DNA of 64,000 bases from Sclerotinia nivalis (taxonomy: Eukaryota; Ascomycota; Leotiomycetes; Helotiales; Sclerotiniaceae): positions 682,001-746,000 of the forward strand of contig JAPEIS010000001.1 of NCBI GenBank assembly GCA_029531795.1, written 5' to 3'. Under the pieces are notes generated by a model. It searched no databases and was not told the DNA's origin. It was given only the letters and a program-made list of their open reading frames with translations. Shown here one piece after another: positions 48,685 through 61,476 of this stretch (position 1 is its first letter; each line of letters starts with the position of its first letter). The position numbers and the translations under genes are program-made.

Positions 48685-51600
48685 TATATTAAAGTTATTT
48701 CTCGGGCAATTGTAATATGATAGTAAGGAATATATATTGATTATTTCGATAGTTTATCGACAATTACAAAAATATTATTGTATCTATATTTATCCTTTGA
48801 AAAAAACTTGAAATCTATTGATATATCTACTTATAGTTTGATAAAGATAAATAAAGGATATAAAAACTCAAACATTCGGTCTTTTAGAATATAATAATTA
48901 TAACAAATAATACAATTATCGATATACTGATCGATATAATCGGTTATTCTTTTCCAAAAATATTGCTTCTTTATAATCAATTTCGTTTTGGTTTTACCAG
49001 AGTAAACTGAAAAAATTTAGATATAGACTTTTTCTATAAGATTAGTACGAAAACTATTTATATCAAATATAACTAATTGATCTTTGTAGAATAATAAACT
49101 ATTATATATAAAATATCCTTTTTTCAAATTAGTTACTAAATCGTATTTCGATTGTATCGATGAGTATATACGGTTAACTTGTAAAATACGATTTACGAAA
49201 TCCAGTTTTTCCGCTTCAATAGCTAGGATTGTAACTACCTTCCCCTTCTCTATATTGAATTCATTCAATATCCTTTTGTTAAGAACTTCTAATAGAAGTA
49301 GGGTTTGAATATATTACTTAAAGCATAACATTTTCTACACTTTCATTTTCTAATCGTAATGATTAAATATATTTGCTGCTGTATTATTAATTTCTGCTCG
49401 GTATAATATTTCGAACCAAAAGTTTGTTAGGATTTCAGACTATCTAGTTTACTGTTGATTTAACGTTTTCTTTGTTATGAAATATTCTAAGGCTTTATAG
49501 TTTGTTACAATTTTTATACAATGAAAAAACCTAATGAATTCTGTCTTTTAAGTTTTGAAGGTTTTAATAATAACAAGTATCTCCTTATCGAATATTATAT
49601 AATTCATCTCAATCGAGAATATTGTTTTAATAAAGAAAGCGATAGGGTGTTATTGATTATCGTTGTATAATTGAGAGAACACTCCTCCGATAACATTATT
49701 TGAAATATCGGTTTCGATTATAGTTTATAGATATGATTGATAATACTTCAGGATAAAGGTTTGGAATATCATTTGTTTAAAGCGATTGAAAACAACAATG
49801 TAATTGCTATCCTATATATATAGAAAGTTTTTATTTGTTAGATTGATAAATAAACAGACGATTCGTTCGAAATCTTGAATAAAACGTTTGTAAAAGTTAC
49901 AAAATTCTAAAAAGAATTATATTCCTTTAATGTTTATAGAAGCTTTCTATTCTTTTACAATCTCAATCTTCTTTGGATTTATTTTCATTTTTTCTATAAA
50001 GATAATGAATTCAAAGTATTTAGTTCTTTTGATATTGAATTTATATTTATTGATATTGACCTGTAATCCAGCTTTATGGAGGCGATCAAGAATTTGTAAT
50101 ATATACATTTCATATTCTACTTCGTTCTCAGAGTAAATCAAAATATCGTTCAAGTAAACCATACAGATTATATTTAAAAGATCGAAAAGAATATCATTTA
50201 TATAATATTGATAAATAACAAAACTATTAATCAATCCGAAGGGCAAGATTTTGCATTTATAAGTTCTGTATCGTATTCGGAATATAATCAAGTTTTCGAA
50301 ATCGGGATATATACAAATTCGATGGAATACTTATCGAATATCTAATTTTGTGAATATTTTAGATTTTGAGATACACATTAAGATCTTATCAATCAATAAC
50401 AAAAGGTATTCGTTTCTTTTAATGATAATATTAAATCGTCGAAAATCGATATAGAAATATAAATCATTATTCAGTTTGGAAACAAAAAGTACTAATACAA
50501 CGAATAAAGAGAAATTAACTTCAATAAAACCCTTTTTGAGATTATCGATAAAGTATTCCTTAACAATTAAGAATTCTTCCAAGGATATATTATAGATGGA
50601 ACTAATCCTGAATTGGATATTTGATAGAATTTCGATTTTATAATTGTATATTGTATATTAGAGTAATTTATCAGATTTCTTTTTTGAAAAGACTTCAAGA
50701 TAATTATAATATACTTAAGGAACTCTTTAAAGTAGTTTTTAGAATTCTTTATCATTAATATTCCTTATTCGATCTTTCAGTACTATATTGATTTCATAAA
50801 TGTTGATAGAAAAAATAATATTATTACAATAAAGATTATACATTTTGAAAGCTTCAATAAAGATCACAATGATATCGATAGCAATCTAGGATAAATAGTT
50901 TGATTAATAGTATTCAGAGAATAATTCATTTAGAAAAACAGAACAATTAATTGATTTGATCTTTTCAGAAATTACCAAATCGTTTTTGGTTCTTGCAAAG
51001 GGGAACAAACTATGATTTTTGATACCCTCGAAGAGAAGCAAAAATGATTCTGTAGACGAGTTTTCTTTGAATTCCTTTTCCATTTATCAAAGGTTAGTAT
51101 ATAAATCCTATTTATATTTAGTGATGAATTTAGTTAATAAAAACAAGGGTTTTATATGATCGATTTCGAAGAAGGTATTACGATGTTGTATATCTTCTTC
51201 GATTTCAAGATTGGATAATGATTTGAAGACTGAAAGAGATTTTCTGAAAATGATAATGTCCTTTGAAAAGTATGGGATTAATAGTAAATCTTTTGGCTAT
51301 ACTAATTGATGATTGAAAGACCGGGGTATTATATTATAGACTTTGAATTATAGATCTCCAATAATGATATCCCTTTTTATTTCAATTAATAGAAAAGGGG
51401 TTTGAAGGAAGGTTCTATTGTTCAATCGAAATGTTAAACGGATAGAATAGATGATGGCGGTACCTTGTCGGTCATTATATTCTTGAACAAAGATAGAATT
51501 GTTCAAAGGAATAATAAAGATATTAATACATCGAGAAAGTTGATGAGCAAAATAAGTATTAATAAACAAATAAGTAAAGGCTTCAATATCTACTAATACA

Positions 51601-53269
51601 AAAAACCGGATTTGGAAATCATAAATTAAAAGATAATAGAAAAATAGAAAACTGTTATTACCTATAAAGCTCTATAGATCAATATATTTAAGATCATATT
51701 GATAACCTTGAAAGGAGATTTTCCCAAGGATTAGTTTTTTCCCGATTTATATAAATCGGAATTGGGAATTTCTGAAATGGTTCTTTTGTTTTTGGAAGTT
51801 GTATCAATTTTATAGATACTAAAAAGGTATATATAATCCTTAATCTAATTAGAAACTTTGTATTTAAAGTAAAAGAAGAATAAGATAAAGGAGTGAGATT
51901 TGAAATTCGGAATAAACCTTGGGGTAGCCGACTTTTCTTTTCCAATACATTCAAACTTGGCATTCTTATACAAGAGAATAGAGCTTTTAGGGTAATTATC
52001 AAACAAAAGATTCTTTCGAATTTGATTCCTGGTTAGTATAATATATTTCTGATTCATTATATACATCCTTGTATCTATATTCGTTAGATGATTTATATAA
52101 CCCTGGAAATCGGGGTAAAGGTCTATAATGACTACTATCGCAACTTTCAGCGAAAAGGAAAGCTTCGAAGTGAGTTCTCTTCGAAAGGAGTCTTCTGGTT
52201 GATCAACTTCTGCTGCGAGTTCCAAAAACTGCGTATAGAACTAATAGAAAATCATAATTCCCATTTGTAGAAATCGGAATTCGTTTATAGCCAGTTCCTA
52301 TCGATTAGATGTAAGGTAAATAGAACCAAAGTAATCCAAAACGCTTTAGTATATAGCAAACTTCTTTCGGATTATTTTCGGCTTCAGATACTATTATACA
52401 TCACCAATAGTCTATCGAAAGATAACGCGAACTTTCGTGCCTTCATCCAAGTAATGATCTGCATTATCCAAGAGTTTTCTTTCTGCAAGGAGTCTCTATA
52501 ATTCGAAGAAAGAGTTGACTCTATTATTGAAAAGTTCAGGGTCTTTCATCTTCGCATTGAGTCTTCTATAAAAAGATATTGTAAATACTAATCTTCTTTC
52601 AATAATAAAGCCTTCTTTGCTAGGTATAATAATATCGGGATCCTCAATTCATCGAAAGTATCACTGGTGTATTCTGAAACGAAAGGGAGGTTTATTGTTA
52701 TCTATATTAGAGGATCCATTTTGTATTAAGTTAATTAAAGCAAAGTGAATCTAGTCCAATTGCTCCAGTATAATCTGGTTTTGGGCTTGGATTTCTTGAT
52801 TTAATTTTTGTAGACTTTAGTAAGTTATCGTTCCGATTACAAAAAGAACTGATTCTCTTCGAATTGATAAACACAAAAGTAGATTTATAGCTATTGTTTT
52901 GTTGATTTCTGTATCAAATTCAGAATCTTCTTTTTGTTTAATCTGATCGATTTGGATTTATAATTCTGCTATAGCGATTTTCTCAATTATAAATTGAAGA
53001 ATACAGAGTTTCCTTGATCGAATAGATATAGTAATAATATCGATAGAAATTCGAAAAGATCAATCGAAATAAATATAAAGATTTTGTTAGTTCAGTGATC
53101 TCGATAAGTATAATTAATTAGATATTCTAGCCTTCTCAAAAGATATTCTATCCTTTTCAGAAAAGCTAATGAATTTGTTATAATATAACAATAATCTTAA
53201 TTCAAAATATAATAAAATGAATCAATTAATCTATACTAAAGAATAACAAACTATTATACAAAAGATAAT

Positions 53270-54400
53270 GAAGTTGAGTTTTTTATAATCCCCTCAAAAA
53301 GGACTATAAATCTAAGCGAATACAGAGTGAAATAAATGCAAGACAATCCTAAAGCATTTTGGTCCCTTCAAAAGGGATTAAAGAATACAATAAAGAATAG
53401 CCTAAAGTATTAATACAGGATCGTCACAATATTCAGATTATATACTATAAGAAAAACGAATTAGCTGTTATCAAAATCATTAAAGGAATCAAAGCTGTAT
53501 ATGAACTATATGACTTTGGAGATATAAAATGATTTCTAGAAATATATATCCTTTGTAATCGATCCAAGAAAAAGCTGTGGTTAGTTTATAATATATATAT
53601 TGAAAAGATTGTTAAGAAATTTAAAGCAACTAATAGAATAGTATATACATTGTTGTTTATAATGATATTTCGGAAAAAGTCAGATCAGGTTTCTATATAT
53701 ATAATCAAATTGTATTAGAAGAAAATAGGATCAGTTCTATATATTGCGATTATAATAAAAGTAAATATCTTATTCGCTATCTCGCAACTAAATCATTATT
53801 TGATCAATCCATCGATCAAATATATAAAAGCTGTTGATTATTGTCTTGAATATCTTTGGAATATAAAGTTTCTTACAATACAATACAGCGGTAATTAGAT
53901 ATTATAACTTTTCGTTTTTTTAGATACTTCTTTCACGGATGATTTTGATATATATCGATTATCCCAAGGGTATATTATATTCCTTTTCGATGGTTTAATT
54001 GTATAGAAAGCATCTAAATAGGATATTGTAATTACTTCAACAATTAAAACTAAATTATTCGGTGTTGAATGTATATTAAAAGAAATTATAGTAATTCTAT
54101 ACTTTTTAAAGGAAATCGATCTTGTAGTGAAAGAACCAATATCAATATTCTGTGATAATCAACAAACAATTAGACTGGTGGTTGATGAGAACGAACAAAT
54201 CATTACAAAACTCAGACATATCGATATATAGAATATATAGTTACGATAGGAATATTCAAAAAGGAACTTTTATATAATTTACCTTTCAATTGCCGATATG
54301 ATAATCGACGGGCTTACCAAGAATCTTATATAACAAAAATTCGAATACTTCCGTTTTCTTTTGAATCTATAAGATATTAACAATAGGATTATAAAGATTG
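53270..54400 (+). pseudogene. Ty1/copia RT/RNase H remnant
   Basis: Plus-strand translation shows the end of copia RT (KWFLEIYILCNRSKKKLW) followed by RNase H: a DTSFTDDFDIYRLSQGYIIFLFDG segment, ASKQDIVITSTIKTKL, ILCDNQQTIRLVVDENE, TKLRHIDI and MIIDGLTKNL. These are hallmark copia C-terminal blocks. Stops replace Gln and Trp. No upstream copia gag or integrase is attached here. Confidence 0.7.
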
Positions 54401-55758
54401 AATAAAAATAATCATAGATCATTTATTATATTATATTTATACAAACAAAACACTATCATAATACTATACAAAATTGATGAAATTTGTTTATATATATATA
54501 TAATATCAGCTAATTCGTGATTATTATTACAATATCCTTCTATTCAAAAATCTATAATGAAACAAAAACTATTTAATTCATTACCAACTCTTCTTAATAT
54601 TTTTTTTCGATATCTCTTCTCTTTTCGATCCTTGATATAAAAATAACACCACTCAAAACTGGATAGAAAACCGATCGTATATATCTACAAACGAATTCTA
54701 TCGAATTAATATATAATCAAAGATTTCTTTTATTCATTTTGATACGATTAATATTATACATAATACTAACTGAGAAATATAACCCACCTACTAACCGATT
54801 ATATAAATATACAAACAAATTTCGTCAAATTTGTATATGATCGAAATCCTCCTTAGTTCACTCTTACACGATACCCGTTAGGATTTGGATCATCTCAAAC
54901 ATCACCTTCGTCGCTACTATAGTTATTATGTTACAAAGGTGAAAGATGAGATAACTTACTTTCAGATTTTTTTTTCGATCGAACTTTCCCTTTTCGAATA
55001 TCATCGTGCTTTTCGAAACCTCGTTATATCATTTGATTAATTCGATTATATTAATCATAAACCATCTACAGTATTATACACTTTTGAACAAAACACCATC
55101 ATAATATTATACAAAATTGATGAAATTTGATCGCATATATATACTACGCCAACTAATTCGTTAATATTAATCAAAACCGATTACATTAATCAAATCAACC
55201 AATACATCACAACTTACATTTATTTCTTCACATCAATAGATCAATACAATTAAAATAATCAACTTTATCCAAATGATCAATATTCGAAGCGATTAATATA
55301 ATCAATGGATCAACTTTATCGATATAATCGTGAAATGATCAATTTGATCAATTTGATCAATATAATCAATTAATCGACCAAATTGAACCACGCCACCAAT
55401 TTCAATCGGAATCGCTCGAAATCGATACTTATATATTAGAATTTCTTTCAATTCAAAATTTGTCAAGACTTTTTATATAGATTCTATTTGTTTTTAAAAA
55501 ACCCTTATATTATTTATTTATAGATAGGAATCCTTATTTGTTATAATAATAAATACTAATAAACAGAAAACAATTAATAAAATTCCCATTATATATCAAA
55601 TACTATAATAGTATAATAATATAACTAAAAAGCGTTTGTTTTATCCATTACATTCTAACAAATAATACTCAAACTTATACTTTTATCGAAAATATATATA
55701 TTAATCTATTCTATATTTTTCAGATCCTGTTATCGTTAAAAGTCACTGCATTTCTTCA
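54400..55758. repeat. AT-rich repeat-bearing spacer
   Basis: No coding frame recognised. Two similar 72-bp blocks (54446-54517 and 55089-55160, both starting CAAAACAC and running through AAATTGATGAAATTTG to CTAATTCG) lie 643 bp apart in direct orientation and could be LTR or other element ends. A GATCAATTT-type 9-bp array occurs at about 55335-55365. Confidence 0.45.
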
Positions 55759-57698
55759 ATGATTGAATCCAAAACTGATGATGAATTCAATATCAATAAT
55801 CTTGAAGAAAAAGCTTGTAAAATAAATTTGGAAAATAACGATTCTGAAAATGATGATTATAAACAATCGGAATTTGATAAAGAAAATAAGATTCAAATTA
55901 GTTCAAATAAAAAAGATTCTTTCAATACTATAAAATTGATTGAAAATATTTATATCATCTTGAAATTATCAAATATTTTATAAATAAAATCTTCTATTAT
56001 TATATTTATATTCTTTTTTTCTTTTTTCCAGATATCTATTTTCATTTTTATTGTTAATATATATTCTATAACAATAAAAAATACCAATTAAAAAGTTTAC
56101 TATATTAATCCTTTTACAAGATTCTCAAATCCGAATTCCTTCTACTATATATAATCTTTCCAACACCTCTCAATTATTTCAAATATTCTTTCAGACCTCC
56201 AAAGTTAATCCTGATTATCTTTCTACAACAACTCTGCAATCCCAAACTAAGAATCCTTTACCTTTATTTTTTCAATTACAATTTCAATATAATAATTAAG
56301 AGCAAAAAAGAAAAAGAATTCAATTTGAAAACTTTACTTGTTTCGATTATATATAACTCCCGAATAAAACAGCCTTTATTTATTCATCATCTCAAATATC
56401 CAATTCAAAAAGATTACGATATCTTAATACAAGTTTCAATAATGATAATATACTTTTCATCGATAACCCCAACGATATCCCTAACAATAATCCTTCTCAT
56501 CTCTTTTCCGATTCTCCCTTCGATCTTTTCTCCAATCTCCCTTTTAATATTTCAAATTTAATATTCAAACTTTACTAAAGGAATCTAAGAAAAAACAAAG
56601 TACAAATATCCCTTAACAAGCTCTACTCTTCGATTACATCTTTTCAATAATATAATATGAAGTCTTTATGGAATACAGCACTTGTATCTAATAAATTTGA
56701 TATTGGATTTCAAATATGACCGGATTCAAATGTAAAAAAAGTTTCTAGCCAAATTGAAGCATATTAGTATATATACCAGATTCTTCAGATAGATAATATA
56801 GAAGCTTCGTTATCTCAATTGATAGTATACAAAATAAACTTTTATTTATCAGAAAACTTTACCTTTAATTAATTTAGAAAGTTTTTAAATCATATTAATA
56901 ATATACGAATCAGCTTTGTTTTTATTATTCGTTCTCTAATTGCCTTTCAAATTAATAATCAAAACAATTCTTATATTTGAAAGCAATTGTCTACAAATAT
57001 AAAGACCCTCGAACCAGATTTAGATTCGATTATAAGTATCTGAGTTCTTGTTCATTTAATGATTTATTAATTGAAATTATCAAAATAAAAAGAAACCAAA
57101 CATTTCACAAATCCTTTACTTATCAATTACATCGAACGATTCTTTTTCAATATAAAGAATTCTATTGATCGATTAAATTATACTATTGGTTTTCTGATGT
57201 TTATATGAGAAAAGATTATATATTATATTGCTATATTAGTTATATATATAATAATAGAGTATACTAAACGTTCAATTAACGATTGCTTTGGTAATGTTAA
57301 GGCTATAGATCAGTTTAATAATCAAACAACAAAAGGTTTACGAAAATTGAAAGAATCTTTATAATAATATATAAAATATTAATGTGAATATAGATTTATA
57401 CAAATTTGTTTATAATATCTGGAAAACTTTAAAATCTATTGATCGATGGGAGGTTTGTCTTAAAAAGATTGAAGTAAAACTAACTCGAATGATTAATTCA
57501 ATAAAGGATAAATGCAATGTATTTGCGTCAAGTAAGATTGAAAATATACTTTCTGACTTTGAAGATAATTCCGATATTGATATTCATGTTTTGAAAGTAG
57601 AAATATATTTTTATGATTTTGATGATAATGGTAACGATGATGATATATATTATAACAATTATAATAATAAGGAAATATATCAAAAATTCAAACAATAA
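55759..57698 (+). other. AT-rich stretch with short unrecognised frames
   Basis: Short open frames occur at 55759-55983 (74 aa, rich in Asp/Glu/Asn/Lys), 56977-57168 and 57384-57698 (104 aa with an acidic Asp/Asn-rich tail). None shows a family motif I recognise. Frames between them are broken, consistent with decayed mobile DNA. I assign no function. Confidence 0.25.
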
Positions 57699-57703
57699 TA
57701 ATG

Positions 57704-58010
57704 AAAAGGTATATATCTATTTTATTCTTTTGAATTTATATTAATATTTTATAACAATCGAAGGTCCTTTATATTAACAATAGCAACAAAAAGGTATATA
57801 TCTATTTTATTCTTTTAAATTTAGTATATTAATACTTTGTAGTAAACAAAAATCCTTTATATCAATAATAACAATAACAAAAAGGTATATATCTATTTTA
57901 TTCGTTTAAACTTGTATTAATATTTTGTAATAATCAAAGGTTCTTTATATCAACAATAATAGCGAAAAGGTATATATCTATTTTATTCTTTTATACAATC
58001 ATAAAATCTA
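57704..58010. repeat. Tandem repeat, about 85-91-bp unit, four copies
   Basis: Units starting AAAAGGTATATATCTATTTT begin at 57704, 57789, 57880 and about 57964. Each also contains a CTTTATAT/CAATAATA segment. Spacings are 85, 91 and about 85 bp. The last copy is partial. Confidence 0.85.
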
Positions 58011-58285
58011 TTAATATCATTTCTTAAAAAAAAAAAAGCAAATATTAGATATTCAATTGATAGATACTTCAATAGATATTGTAGTAGAGATTAAATTGAT
58101 AGAGATTGAGTTAGTATAGATTAAGCTGATAGGAAATGAGATAACAGAAGTTGAATAAACAAATCCTCAGTTAATACAAACTGAGGTACAGGCTAGTAAA
58201 TTTATGATACTTTTCTTTTAGTTATCTTTTCAATTCTTTTTTCAATTCTTTTATTATTTCTTTCGAAATCGTACTTATTAGAAGT

Positions 58286-58899
58286 TTGGAAATAGTTCTA
58301 GTTGATGTTGTTATTGAATATGAGTCTATAAATGATGAATATGAATTGTTTTGTTTATTGTATTCGAATCTTTTCAATGATATTGAAAATCCTTTTGTTT
58401 TTTGCGATGTATATGTACGGGATAGTATGGAAGGTGCTAGCTTCAACGAACGCCCTAATTTTAGATTCTCGATATTATCTACTTTAACAAAGTATTCAAG
58501 CTTTGTAGCTAAATTACGAAAATATGGGTTATATGAAGTGGATAGAAATGATCGACTTGCTTGGTGGATTGTAGGTATATTGGGTCATGATCGAAGAGAC
58601 TTTCGTTGGAAGTATTCTAACTGGTTTAAATACCTTTTTGAGCGAAACAATATCGATATGTATTTGAATGATAGATCTTTATAATTAAGTGAAAAGCTTT
58701 ATTGTATATTAGCTAGGGAAGTTCAATTTTCTGATGTTAAAACGATTATTGTGGGATTTGCAGTTAATTATATATTAGATTGGTTTGAGATAGATTATAA
58801 TAGTAATCTTTATAAAGATAATAAGGATTTGGAGGTTATAATTGGCGAGGAGGATAAAGGAAGTACTGAGAATGCTGATGGTTTGTTAGAAAAACTATA
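58286..58899 (+). pseudogene. Unrecognised protein frame with one in-frame stop
   Basis: The frame is open from 58286 to a TAA at 58682-58684, then continues open to 58899, about 204 residues in all. The TAA is one transition from CAA. The codon content is visibly more protein-like than the surroundings: YSSFVAKLRKYGLYEVDRND, RLAWWIVGILGHDRRDFRWK, then SEKLYCILAREVQFSDVKTI. I do not recognise the family and see no signal peptide or catalytic motif. It may be an accessory or gag-like protein of a mobile element, or a captured gene. Confidence 0.4.
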
Positions 58900-59379
58900 A
58901 ATAATGTTATAGTAGAAGAGAGAAAAAGAGGGATATAATTGATAAAAGTATTCTAAGTTTGAGTACTTTTGGTGAAAGGTATTTTATGTAGATATAATAA
59001 TTAAAACTTTTAATTTATATATTTTGTAATAAAAGATCTATTAGAGTTATTTTTTCTTTATAATGATAATGATATCTTTTTGTATATAAAACAATTTATA
59101 GTGTTATTTAATGTATATAATTTATATTAAATATAGTATAACTTTCCTTTATAAAGGTATTATAAACTTTCTTATATATAATAATTCTAGAATGAATATA
59201 AGCAATTTTATACATTATAATTGTTTAATACATTTAATATATAAAATTGTTATAAGTATATTAAAAATACTTATATATATAATATATCCTTTAATAATAG
59301 TAATACATTATATTAACTATAATATTTGTCTACTAAACCAAGAATAACTGGTACATTATTTTATTAATCTATATTAGCT

Positions 59380-59967
59380 TTATATATAATTATTTAATAA
59401 ATAAAAGATAAAATAAGGAAAATTTTCGGGATAATATTGGGACAACAGATTTATATGGTAGGACAATAGGGACAATAGACTTATATGGTATAACAACAAG
59501 AACAATAAACTTATATAGTAGAACAACAGTAACAAAAAAATCGACCTACGATTTCTAAAACAAACAGAATATTGAGGACAACAGCCAGCTATTATCACTA
59601 ATAGAGTTTCAAATATTTTGCAGATGTCTTTGTTCTTTTTTTGAATCCTTTTTAGAATTGTATTGTTCTATTTGTATAATATATAACAATGATATTGATT
59701 TCCTTCGAAATTTTGTTTGATAAAAGTATATATTTCTTTGAAGGTAATTAGTAGTTCTGTATAATTGATATAGAAGAATTCGAATGTACTTCTTTTAAAT
59801 ATAATAAAGAATACTTTGAAAAGTAATTCTCTTGAAACTTTTATTTATTATATCATTTCCCAAAAGATTGAAAGTTTGTAATCAAAATTATTATTATCTT
59901 TTTTGTATTTTTCATTATCGTTGTAGATTCTTGAGAGGTTGATAAATGATTGATGATTATTATCCAT
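59380..59967 (-). pseudogene. Copia-type gag remnant
   Basis: Minus-strand reading from 59967 gives MDNNHQSFINLSRIYNDNEK, FDYKLSIFWEMI, then, after stops, FEFFYINYTELLITFKEIYT and FIKQNFEGNQYHCYIL. These correspond to fungal copia gag blocks (LSKIYxDExKY...FDxKLxIF; FEGPEY). It runs into the 30-bp minisatellite. No downstream pol is attached. Confidence 0.5.
59439..59530. repeat. 30-bp minisatellite, three copies
   Basis: Three tandem 30-bp units (59439, 59469 and 59499 on) follow the pattern GGGACAATAGACTTATATGG plus a variable 10-bp tail, and a fourth decays after 59528. The unit length is a multiple of three. On the plus strand it reads as Gln-rich decapeptides with stops in place of some Gln codons. 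Confidence 0.8.
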
Positions 59968-61019
59968 TTTTTCTTTTTTCTTTTTCTTTTCGTTATTATT
60001 GATATCGAATAATTCGTTTGGATTATCTTTTTCTTTTTTTCCTTATTGAGATATTATTGAAAATAGCTTTTTTCAGTATTTCGATTGTAATTTATAACGA
60101 TTTGGTATAGGCATTTTTCTGATTGGAATTTGGATAATGAAATGCTATTGTTTTTTAGATGTTCTTTGATCTGTTATTCTGTTTATGGAATATAGTCTTT
60201 TGTTTTTATAATAGTATAGAGTATTTGATTAAGTTCTATATTGTTTTTTAGTATAAATATTCCATTAATATATAGAACTTTTCTGAGTTTTTGAAGTTCT
60301 ATTTTATCGATAATATTGAAATGTTTTAATTTGAAGGCTCCGAAATCGTTTTATAGGATTTCTATAAAATTGTAATCGATAATCTGTTCTTTATTGTATT
60401 AAAGATATTTGAATATAATATAATTATTGATAGCTTCAGTATTTCTATATTCATCCTATCTTATAGTAATTCAATTTCTGAATTTCTTCTTTATAGCAGA
60501 ATAATTATAACTATTAGATAATGAGTTTAGTATATCTATAATAGAGGTTTTTCTAAATATATTGTTATTGTTTTTGGATTCGTAAATGATATATTTTTGA
60601 AGGGAATAGGAAAGTGGAATAAGAAAGTATATTGTTTAAATTGTTTACTGAATTGTAGATTTTTGAAAGAATATATTTTAAAAGAAAGAAAAAGGGTATA
60701 TTTGTATTGTAGTTTGTATACAAAATATATAATAAATGTAGGAATCTAATTATTATAATTGTAGTCGAATTTTTTTGAGTTTCTTTTTGAAAACGATATT
60801 CAGAATTGATTTATTAGTATATCAATATTCTAACAAAACAAGAAAACGGTATTCTTGATATTCAAATAGAAATAGTATCCATTTGTTTAAAGATTAATAT
60901 CTTTTCAAATTGATTTAATTGATTCTCAAAAGATCCTTTAGGAAAACAGTATTATTTAAAGATATTCAAATCCCCTAATTTGTAATATCACTAATTAGTA
61001 TTAGTATCAAAATGGTAAG
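59968..61019. other. AT-rich stretch, nothing clearly recognised
   Basis: No open frame over 60 codons and no motif I can name. It lies upstream (minus sense) of the copia gag remnant and is probably that element's leader and other decayed DNA. Confidence 0.4.
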
Positions 61020-61206
61020 ATTTAAAGTGTAAAGTATTTTAGTCTATTTGATAAAACTTGATTCTTGATTATTACTATTCTATATTGAAAGAACAAGCTC
61101 TTTAAATACATATTGAAGGAGCTTGTACGGCCTTATATGAATATATGATCTAATACGATCATATGATTTAACTACGGTCCATGATCATATGACCGTGATC
61201 TCGACA
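61020..61206 (-). repeat. Possible copia LTR
   Basis: On the minus strand it starts TGTCGAGATCACGGTCATATG at 61206 and has a TATTTAAAGAGC box near 61100. It holds palindromic CATATGATC repeats. Its place upstream of the minus-strand copia gag remnant supports a 5' LTR. The inner end is approximate and no partner LTR is seen. Confidence 0.35.
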
Positions 61207-61476
61207 AACTTATTTCGGAATACGAACCTCTCATTAGAAATAATAACATTATAATAAATACAAATTCGATCTACAATGAAATTCCGAACAATCGATTCTA
61301 GATATCCTATCACTCTCAGATTAGAATCTTTAGATTATCAGTAATACAAAAGTACAAAACTCTTTAGATTTCGAAATTTTATATTAGAAACCCCTCGATC
61401 TATCTTAATCTTTTTATATTATTCAATAAAAAACTATATAGATTCTATTAATCGAATCCCAAAGAAACAAGTTACT

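Larger units (their letters stand above)
45537..53000 (-). mobile_element. Ty3/gypsy chromodomain retrotransposon F, degenerate, minus strand
   Basis: Reading right to left: gag (coiled-coil about 53000-52750; LAAEVDQPEDSF at about 52220), a broken protease region (about 51350-51570), RT (50331-50582 with FTKLDIR; 49947-50291 with VYLNDILIYSE), integrase (46335-46568: MPYESLGISPFELQNEYSP) and a chromodomain (about 46080-45960: EFEIQQIL, KVKWIGYDDNP). The order and chromodomain place it among chromoviruses, distinct from D/C. A Fot1/pogo element (G) sits inside it. The LTR boundaries could not be fixed, so both ends are approximate. Confidence 0.75.

Noticed and set aside
25910..54400. Mitochondrial or alternative-code origin for the AT-rich blocks with TGA inside frames
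   Set aside because: TAA and TAG also interrupt the frames, the content is nuclear LTR and DNA transposons, and paired copies show C-to-T changes.
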